Shown here: piece after piece, positions 23,261-29,418 of the stretch
How the letters are laid out: the number at the start of each line of letters is the position of its first letter
Numbering within the stretch: the stretch's first letter is position 1
IMG/VR virus record: IMGVR_UViG_3300043436_003136
Location: 1 to 29,418 of that record
DNA: 29,418 nt
Strand: one strand, 5' to 3'
DNA from: a virus
Notes under the pieces: generated by a model
Told to the model about the DNA's origin: nothing
The model's input: the letters and a program-made list of their open reading frames with translations, nothing else
Database searches by the model: none
Translations under genes and position numbers: made by a program

Positions 23261-24736
23261 ATGGCATTAACACCGGGATTATATGTACCGCAAGGTCAAG
23301 TAGGAACAGGCGCAGCTTATGTGCATGAGATTAAAGATAGGTCTGGATATTTAGAGGCTGTTGCTAAGGCTGCCGAAAAACAAAGGGTTAACCAAGAGAA
23401 GCAGATAGCTAAACTCAAAGGATTCGACTACGGAAAGGTAGTGGATGAAAATATGAAAAAGCATATCTCTCAAAAATATAAAGAGGGACTTGAGACTTTT
23501 TCTAGAATAGTTGCCGCTGGCGGTGAAATTGATAATATCTCCACAGAAGAGGGGATACAATATACCACATGGCAAAATCAAATTAAAGATGAGGCTGATA
23601 CTGCTGCTCTTGCGGAGACTAAAAAACAAGAGTTTAGAAATAAAGTTGATAACCCTCAATATGGTGTTGACCCAGAAATGGTTTATACGGTAATGCAGGA
23701 TTATGATAATGCTCAAACACCTGATGAGAAGTTAGCGGCTACTCAAAGTTTTGACCCAACACTTTTAAGAGACTTTCCGTATAACGACTGGATAAATGAA
23801 GAAATTGATGACGCTGAAAAAGATAGAGAAATTACTGAATTAGGTGAAGACAAAACTAAATACCAAGAAGTTTTTAAAGAAAAATTAAAAGAAATTCCTG
23901 CCTTGTTAGCATCTAAGGACGGATATAAAATTGCTAAAAAGCAATGGGAAATACGCCACAATAAAGGGGAGGTAGGTTTTCAACAAGCATCTTTTGCTGA
24001 TTTTTTAGATGAAAAAATTGAGGCTGAAAGAATTATAAGAGAAAAGAAAACAGAATCTCCTGCGGCTAAAGGAAATAACATTACTGTAGTTTTGCCAGGA
24101 GAGACTCCTAAAAACGCAGTGATAACGCCTACCTCAAACGTACAAGGAATGGCAATAAATATTCCTGACCTTAAAGAGTCGTTTGAAGGAAAGAGTCCAA
24201 ATCACCAAGCGTTTTGGGTAGCAGATCCTAGTAGAAATATACCTAGATTAATATTGAAAGGTAAGGGTGGAGATCCAGCTGCTTATGGAGTTGATGGTGT
24301 TGTGGCTATGCCAGATCCTGAAGATGAGAATAATGGTATTGCAATTAAAGGTGATATGCTATGGAAATTTAGAATACCTACACAAGGCCAAGTTTTCATG
24401 CCTCAAGATAAAGCCGAGTTGTCTACTAAATTTAAAGACGCTAACTATTTTGATGAAAATAGTAAAGTTACAGGGGGGGAACCGGCTGATATGTACCAAG
24501 ACCAATTAGGTAACTTATGGTTAGATTTAACTGACGAAAATGGAGGTCTTAGGCACATTATAGTAGCTGTTGGTGGTTATACCCAAACTTATAAAGATAG
24601 GTACGGCAATGTTTCTGAAAATCCTTTAAAATCAGTAGCTGAAAAAAATCAGGCGGCTATTGAAAAATCGTTAGGTGTAAAGTTTAGTGACTTTGCTAAC
24701 AAGTATTTTTATAACAATATGAATATAACAAAGTAG
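23261..24736 (+). CDS. Internal virion/cargo protein 2
   Basis: 491 aa, 5 bases after the previous gene. The N-terminal ~30 residues are Gly-rich and flexible (LTPGLYVPQGQVGTGAAYV). Residues ~30-270 are charged helices with strong coiled-coil character (SGYLEAVAKAAEKQRVNQEK; repeated Lys/Glu heptads to about 268). After a Pro/Asn linker (ESPAAKGNNITVVLPGETP), the C-terminal half is a compact-looking, mostly beta domain with aromatic strands (HQAFWVADPSRNIPRLIL, NLWLDLTDENG). No catalytic motif is seen. By position between the gp14-like and giant proteins it corresponds to T7 gp15 or a crAss-like cargo protein, which would be ejected into the periplasm. I know no close family; structural role inferred. 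Confidence 0.6.
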   Translation: MALTPGLYVPQGQVGTGAAYVHEIKDRSGYLEAVAKAAEKQRVNQEKQIAKLKGFDYGKVVDENMKKHISQKYKEGLETFSRIVAAGGEIDNISTEEGIQYTTWQNQIKDEADTAALAETKKQEFRNKVDNPQYGVDPEMVYTVMQDYDNAQTPDEKLAATQSFDPTLLRDFPYNDWINEEIDDAEKDREITELGEDKTKYQEVFKEKLKEIPALLASKDGYKIAKKQWEIRHNKGEVGFQQASFADFLDEKIEAERIIREKKTESPAAKGNNITVVLPGETPKNAVITPTSNVQGMAINIPDLKESFEGKSPNHQAFWVADPSRNIPRLILKGKGGDPAAYGVDGVVAMPDPEDENNGIAIKGDMLWKFRIPTQGQVFMPQDKAELSTKFKDANYFDENSKVTGGEPADMYQDQLGNLWLDLTDENGGLRHIIVAVGGYTQTYKDRYGNVSENPLKSVAEKNQAAIEKSLGVKFSDFANKYFYNNMNITK

Positions 24737-24745
24737 AATTAAGGC

Positions 24746-24774
24746 TTGTCTATTAAATGAAATTAGTATATTTG
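24746..24774 (+). promoter_or_regulatory. Promoter for the giant ejection protein gene
   Basis: TTG (24746-24748), 18 bases, then perfect TATATTTG (24767-24774), which fits the flavobacterial TTG-N17-23-TAnnTTTG pattern. The box ends 16 bases before the ATG at 24791. It gives the giant gene its own transcript start. Confidence 0.58.
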
Positions 24775-24790
24775 TATATACAATTTCAAT

Positions 24791-27700
24791 ATGGCAACTT
24801 TACAAGACCTCTTTAACGAAATACAAGCAGACTCTAGAATTTCAAACCCTCCTACATTTGAAGAGTTTCAATCAAAAATGGAAGACCCTGCTTTTGCAGA
24901 AAGAGTAAATGAAATATTGGGTCGTAACGGTTACGATGTAAACGCATACGAAGGCTTAAAAAAAAAAGAGGAGTCTATGGACGAATCTGCTCCGCTATCT
25001 CAGCAGGAGTCAAAGCAGCCAAGCGAAACTACAGAGACAACCCAGACGGTTGGTACTGAGCCTGTAGAAGAAGTTGTAAGTGAAGAGCCACAGGCAGAAA
25101 CAGAGGATGATTTAGACCCACTAAATGCGGACCTTTCTGCTTACAACATGGAGGTTAAAACTCCTGGTTTTTCAAATCAAAACACTCCAATTCAAACCTC
25201 CCCTCAACAACAAGATGTGACGCAAGGTTCGGTTATGGACGAGTCTGTCAATGCACCTAAGCCTGCGAATCAATATAAGAACAATGATATTATTAGTTTA
25301 GCCAAGAACGCTAAAAATAAGTTTATAAGCAAACATATAGAACCTATTTTTGCTCAAGCTAAACAAGCAACGGCTCAATTTGACCAGGAGGTTAAGCCAT
25401 CAGAAGAAACTCTTTCTGAAGTTGAAGACGGAGGTCCAGGCGATCCAAAAAGAAAAGACGTTAAAGGTGCGGCAACCTCTCTATATAATGAGATGGATGA
25501 CCTTAACCACAGAACAGCTTTGCGAGTGTTAGGTGACACTCGTGTTCTTGGCGTTAAAATGGACGGAGACAACTACGAGGTTGTGTTCACTAACAACAAG
25601 ATGGGTGGTGGTGACCAAGGGAGGTCTTACAAGGGTGTAGTTGGAGACGTTACATGGGAAGGATATGTTAGTAATGCCGTTGCTAAATCAGACTTGTACA
25701 AAGACGAAAATGCGTGGGAAGACTTGAAGAGTGCTGTTATTACTCAAGACACATATTCTCCCGAGTTAGAGGGCAAAAAATTAACGCCAAGTTTTAATAA
25801 CAACTTATCTGCACACAAGTCAAAATATTTTCCACAAGGTAGTGTTGGTCAAATTACAGGAACCGTAACTATTCCCAAAGAAAAGAAGGGAGAAGATGAG
25901 GCTTCTTTCGGCACAGATTTAAAGCGTTTTTTCGAAAAGGTTAAGGTTAAGGTTAAGACCCGAGACATCCTAAATAAAGATGACGAGGAAAGGAAGGAAT
26001 ATAACATTGCCGAGGAGACTATTCCTAAGACGGAGTATGTGATGGACACCGAGCAGACTTTCTACAACAGCCTTAACAATACCCCTGAGACAAACGCTAT
26101 CATGCAGGCTAACGCCCTCAACTTTAGCGACATTTTACTTCCATCAAGTAAGAACAAAGAGACTGTGATGGAGGGTATCAAGTTGTTTCTTGCAAAGGCT
26201 GGTTACGATGAGAACGAAATCAATCAGAAGTCAGGTGTTATATACAAACAAATGTTGCGAGACGCTAGATATCATGCAGCGGAGCAATACATTAGACATG
26301 AGATAGAGAACGGAAGTAAGACATATAAGTTTCAAGACATAGACCGACTAAACCAGGCAAAAGAAAAGGGAGTGGACGAGTTAATGGGTGACGAGTCTTT
26401 AGTGATGCAGTCTGATAAAAACTTCGTTTCGAATGTTTGGGACATTAGTTTATCTGACTATATCAACCATTACGATGCTAAGGCAACAGTACGAGGTCGT
26501 AATATGGACATTAAAAACATTCCGGGTAAAGTATCTGCCTATACCGCCCGAATGAATGAATTAGAGGCTCAAATAGAGGCTGAAAAAGTTAAATTGCAAA
26601 TTCCTTCAAAGGAGCAATTATCAGAGACGGTAAAGGGTATTAAAGGGACTATGGATAAGGTTAACGCCTATGACGCTCAGTTGTCTGAAATTGAACAGGA
26701 GATGAACTCACTTCTTGTAGATCAGGACGGCCAAAAGTATTTTAAGGACGAGAATTCAAAAGCAAAATATGAAGCACTTGTTGCTGAATCAGAACTCATC
26801 TTAAGAGAAAGAAATGTTTTAGTAGAACAAAGCAAGGCAGGTTCTCAAGATATTGAAAAAGTAAATCAGTTCCAAAACAATATTTCTCGTCAGTTAAAAG
26901 AATACGAGGCTTTAAGAAAGAAACTTAATTACTACGATGACGATCCTGACTTGTTAGCAATGAGAGGTTTGTCAAACACTTTGACTTCCATTCAAAACTA
27001 CGAAAGCGATAAATTAACAGGAGTAAAAAATGATTTGTATGACTTCCAGGACTATAGAGAGAAGGTAAGAAAAGACGATGAGACTGCTAGAAAGGAAGCC
27101 GAGGATGATAACGTATTAGAGGCTGGTGGCAAAGGATTAATGGGAGGTTTCGCTAACGCCCTTATTGGAATCTCAAAGACAGGTATGTATTTAGGTCAGG
27201 TGTTAACTGACGAGGATTCGGATCAGAAAGAATGGACTGGCGGTGATGAATTATTAGCTGCTACAAGTCAACTACAAGAAAATATAAATCAATGGGCATC
27301 CAATCCTTACTATGAAAAATGGGGAGCGAATTGGTTTTTTAATGCAGGTGCAGGTGCAGTACCAGACTTAGCAGCCGTTTATTTCACAGGAGGTGGTGCA
27401 GGATTTGCAGAATTAGCAACAACGAGAGGAGCAATAGGTGCTTTGGGTAAAATAGCCGTTAGTCCAACAACTGTATACTTCACAATAAGATCTACAGGTG
27501 ACTATGCCGAAAAACTACAAAAGGCAGGGTACTCAACAGGAGAGGCTTTTTTAGGCGGTGGAATAATCGCAGGTACGGAAGCAATGCTCGAAAGTTTGTT
27601 GCCTTCATTTTTCAACACAACAGAAAGCATAAGCGTTAAATCTTTTTGGAAAAAAACCATAGAAGAAGGCATCGCTAAAAAATTAGCTCCTCAAATAATC

Positions 27701-29418
27701 GCTCGTCAACTTACAGAGGGAACCATTGGTATTGGTAGAAACTTCGGAAAAGTAATAACTGTAAAAACATTTAACGAAAAGGTTGAAGAGGGTACTCAAA
27801 CCTTATTTACAGAATCAGCTTTTGCCGCTACAACAGACGAGACCATTCAAATATTTGACCCTAAGACAGGGGGGATGGGAAAGACACTTGAGGCTGTTAC
27901 AGAGTCTGCTGCTATAGGTGGTACAATAGGTTTAGTCGGATCTAGCGTAAAAGGCGTAAGAACTTTAATAAGCGAAAAGGCTAACAACACAACATTAAAG
28001 TTAACCCAGTTACAGATTGGAAGAAAGTATACTGAAATCATTTCTGAAGCGGATAAACTCTCAAAAGATTTTAAAGGTTCTGAAGTAGAGAAGGAATATG
28101 AAAAGATAAAAAAGGAGTATGACAAGTTAAGTTCTAATCCAAATTTTGTTAAATATGACGATGTCGCACAATCAGAAGTTTTAGACAAGTCACTTACTTT
28201 AAATGAATTAAAGGAAGCTCAAAAAAACTATGAAAGTCAAAATATTGTTGACGTTAAACTTAACAATCAAATAACTGAAAAAGAAAAAGAGTTAGCCTCT
28301 ATTATTAATGTTGCTCAGAAAAATACTGATGCAAGAGAAGAGATGAACAAGCAATTAGAAGAAATTGGTGTTCAGTCTTTTACATTAAACGCTAATGGTG
28401 AACTTAATGGAATTACGTTTGACGAGTTTACAACTCAAGATGAACAAGCGGATATTATAAAAAAGGCAACTGATATAATAGGAAAAACATACAAACCAAA
28501 ACCAAAAGAAAATGCCGTACAAAAGTCAAGCACAGGAGAAGTTCTTCAACGCGAACCGCAAGAAACTGGAGAAGCAGGGAGTCAACGTAAAGGAGTGGAA
28601 CCAGTCCTCGAAGGGCAAGGTGTTACCAAAGAAGGTGGGAAGGAAGAAATAGTAGCAACTCCAAAAGAAGCCAAGGAACAAGAGGCGATGCAAAGCGACA
28701 TCGATCAGGTTCAGCAGTCAACAGGCACCGTTATCAATTTAAATGAGGACGGATCTCTTACTATCAACGCTCCTACAAGAGGAGGTCAGTCTAAAAAAGA
28801 TGCCGCCATTGAGAACGCTAAACAAGAATTGGCTAACCTTGGTTACAACGTGGAGAGTCGAGTTATCCCTACTGCTCAACAAGAAGTTGTACAGGAGGAA
28901 GCGCAACCCGAGATTACAGACGAAGAGTTTGACAATTCAATTAAAGAGGCTGAGGGCATGGGCGTTGTAGCCGGAACTCAGTCTATGAATGACTTGCAAA
29001 CTCGTACTGCTCAAGACCCGAAGAAGGGTAAGATTGTTGCCCAAGCATCTCGTGCAGTTAAGGCACTCAAGTCCCTCTTCCCTAACATGAACATTGTCCT
29101 CCATGAAAATGATGAGTCATATAACAATGCGATGGGAACTCTTGGAGGTACTGCTAATACTCGCGGTCAGTTTGTGTACAAGCCTACTGCTGATGGTAAT
29201 ATCCAAGGTGCTGTTCATATCAACCTTGATAGAGCAAACGCAAGAACAATTGCTCACGAGGTTACTCACGCTGCTCTCCTCAAGATGTTCAAAGGAGATG
29301 GAAAGGTGTTCGGAAACTTTAAAGACAAGTTAAAGGACATTGCCAAGAACCAAAAGATGGTTATTACAGACAAGGAGGGCAACCAAGTAGAAACTACATG
29401 GGGTGACGAGGCGGAGAA
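24791..29418 (+). CDS. Giant internal virion/ejection protein with HExxH metallopeptidase motif (partial)
   Basis: The frame is open from the ATG at 24791 to the window end: 1542 codons and counting. Residues 1-60 are a short folded head (LQDLFNEIQADSRI); ~60-170 is disordered, acidic and Gln/Pro-rich. Long coiled coils occur at ~590-720 and ~1060-1120. Between them are Gly/Ala-rich, membrane-active segments (about 777-802, 844-875, 917-938, 1039-1056), e.g. GGFANALIGI and GGTIGLVGSSV. A low-complexity linker at ~1240-1290 leads to a folded region with IAHEVTHAALL (H1489, E1490, H1493), a zincin HExxH; the third ligand would lie further on or outside. This layout matches giant ejection proteins (T7 gp16 analogues, crAss-like cargo) that enter the envelope with the DNA. 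The metallopeptidase could cut cell-wall peptides, other virion proteins or host targets. Virion role likely; peptidase activity plausible. Confidence 0.82.
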   Translation, partial: MATLQDLFNEIQADSRISNPPTFEEFQSKMEDPAFAERVNEILGRNGYDVNAYEGLKKKEESMDESAPLSQQESKQPSETTETTQTVGTEPVEEVVSEEPQAETEDDLDPLNADLSAYNMEVKTPGFSNQNTPIQTSPQQQDVTQGSVMDESVNAPKPANQYKNNDIISLAKNAKNKFISKHIEPIFAQAKQATAQFDQEVKPSEETLSEVEDGGPGDPKRKDVKGAATSLYNEMDDLNHRTALRVLGDTRVLGVKMDGDNYEVVFTNNKMGGGDQGRSYKGVVGDVTWEGYVSNAVAKSDLYKDENAWEDLKSAVITQDTYSPELEGKKLTPSFNNNLSAHKSKYFPQGSVGQITGTVTIPKEKKGEDEASFGTDLKRFFEKVKVKVKTRDILNKDDEERKEYNIAEETIPKTEYVMDTEQTFYNSLNNTPETNAIMQANALNFSDILLPSSKNKETVMEGIKLFLAKAGYDENEINQKSGVIYKQMLRDARYHAAEQYIRHEIENGSKTYKFQDIDRLNQAKEKGVDELMGDESLVMQSDKNFVSNVWDISLSDYINHYDAKATVRGRNMDIKNIPGKVSAYTARMNELEAQIEAEKVKLQIPSKEQLSETVKGIKGTMDKVNAYDAQLSEIEQEMNSLLVDQDGQKYFKDENSKAKYEALVAESELILRERNVLVEQSKAGSQDIEKVNQFQNNISRQLKEYEALRKKLNYYDDDPDLLAMRGLSNTLTSIQNYESDKLTGVKNDLYDFQDYREKVRKDDETARKEAEDDNVLEAGGKGLMGGFANALIGISKTGMYLGQVLTDEDSDQKEWTGGDELLAATSQLQENINQWASNPYYEKWGANWFFNAGAGAVPDLAAVYFTGGGAGFAELATTRGAIGALGKIAVSPTTVYFTIRSTGDYAEKLQKAGYSTGEAFLGGGIIAGTEAMLESLLPSFFNTTESISVKSFWKKTIEEGIAKKLAPQIIARQLTEGTIGIGRNFGKVITVKTFNEKVEEGTQTLFTESAFAATTDETIQIFDPKTGGMGKTLEAVTESAAIGGTIGLVGSSVKGVRTLISEKANNTTLKLTQLQIGRKYTEIISEADKLSKDFKGSEVEKEYEKIKKEYDKLSSNPNFVKYDDVAQSEVLDKSLTLNELKEAQKNYESQNIVDVKLNNQITEKEKELASIINVAQKNTDAREEMNKQLEEIGVQSFTLNANGELNGITFDEFTTQDEQADIIKKATDIIGKTYKPKPKENAVQKSSTGEVLQREPQETGEAGSQRKGVEPVLEGQGVTKEGGKEEIVATPKEAKEQEAMQSDIDQVQQSTGTVINLNEDGSLTINAPTRGGQSKKDAAIENAKQELANLGYNVESRVIPTAQQEVVQEEAQPEITDEEFDNSIKEAEGMGVVAGTQSMNDLQTRTAQDPKKGKIVAQASRAVKALKSLFPNMNIVLHENDESYNNAMGTLGGTANTRGQFVYKPTADGNIQGAVHINLDRANARTIAHEVTHAALLKMFKGDGKVFGNFKDKLKDIAKNQKMVITDKEGNQVETTWGDEAE

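Noticed and set aside
25939-25956. Three tandem GGTTAA units (telomere-like)
   Set aside because: In frame inside the giant gene, encoding an alternating Val-Lys run; too short to be more than a local coding repeat.
1-29418. CRISPR array, tRNA, integrase, IS or defence island
   Set aside because: No repeat-spacer pattern, no cloverleaf, no transposase or recombinase motif; genes form a continuous phage replication and virion layout.

Overview
This window looks like part of the genome of a tailed phage (podovirus-type virion) of a Bacteroidota host, probably a flavobacterium or relative. Four observations support this. The DNA is AT-rich and packed with co-directional, overlapping genes. The recognisable genes are phage replication, packaging, capsid, tail and ejection genes. 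Several intergenic gaps carry a perfect TAnnTTTG box, the Bacteroidota/flavobacterial sigma-A -7 element. The single-strand-binding protein is of the DUF3127 type common in Bacteroidota. No tRNA, rRNA, IS element, CRISPR array or integrase is visible, and no gene-free stretch exceeds 300 bases.

Left arm (1-3264, minus strand): a leftward replication operon. A small conserved phage protein (71 aa) is followed by a promoter and a structured leader that may be a small RNA or attenuator. Then come a GIY-YIG/T5orf172-type nuclease-like protein, a winged-helix replication-initiator-like protein and a T7 gp4-like primase-helicase that runs off the left edge. The last three genes are chained by ATGA overlaps. 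Positions 3265-3400 are a divergent promoter region.

Middle (3401-8840, plus strand): an SSB-like protein with an acidic DDLPF tail, an unknown 117-aa protein, a metallophosphoesterase, a protein that reads as two GroES-like halves in tandem, a helical protein in the small-terminase position, and an unusually long large terminase.

Right arm (8844-29418, plus strand): the virion module. In order it holds the portal, a scaffold-like acidic protein, the major capsid protein, an unknown virion-module protein, an Ig-like/fibre-like protein with a dense cysteine cluster, three neck/adaptor (ring) proteins, a 1457-aa tail nozzle ('muzzle'/stabilisation) protein with an apparent C1q-like insertion, and three ejection/cargo proteins. 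The last of these is a giant protein open at the right edge, with membrane-active Gly/Ala-rich segments and an HExxH metallopeptidase motif. This order (portal, MCP, ring proteins, muzzle, cargo) resembles crAss-like and P22/T7-type podoviruses. The fused primase-helicase is more T7-like, so I do not assign a family.

Regulation appears modular. Strong hairpin terminators abut TAnnTTTG boxes, and five plus-strand genes have such a box 15-18 bases before the start codon, implying very short 5' leaders. All functional calls rest on reading motifs and gene order by eye; no database search was run.
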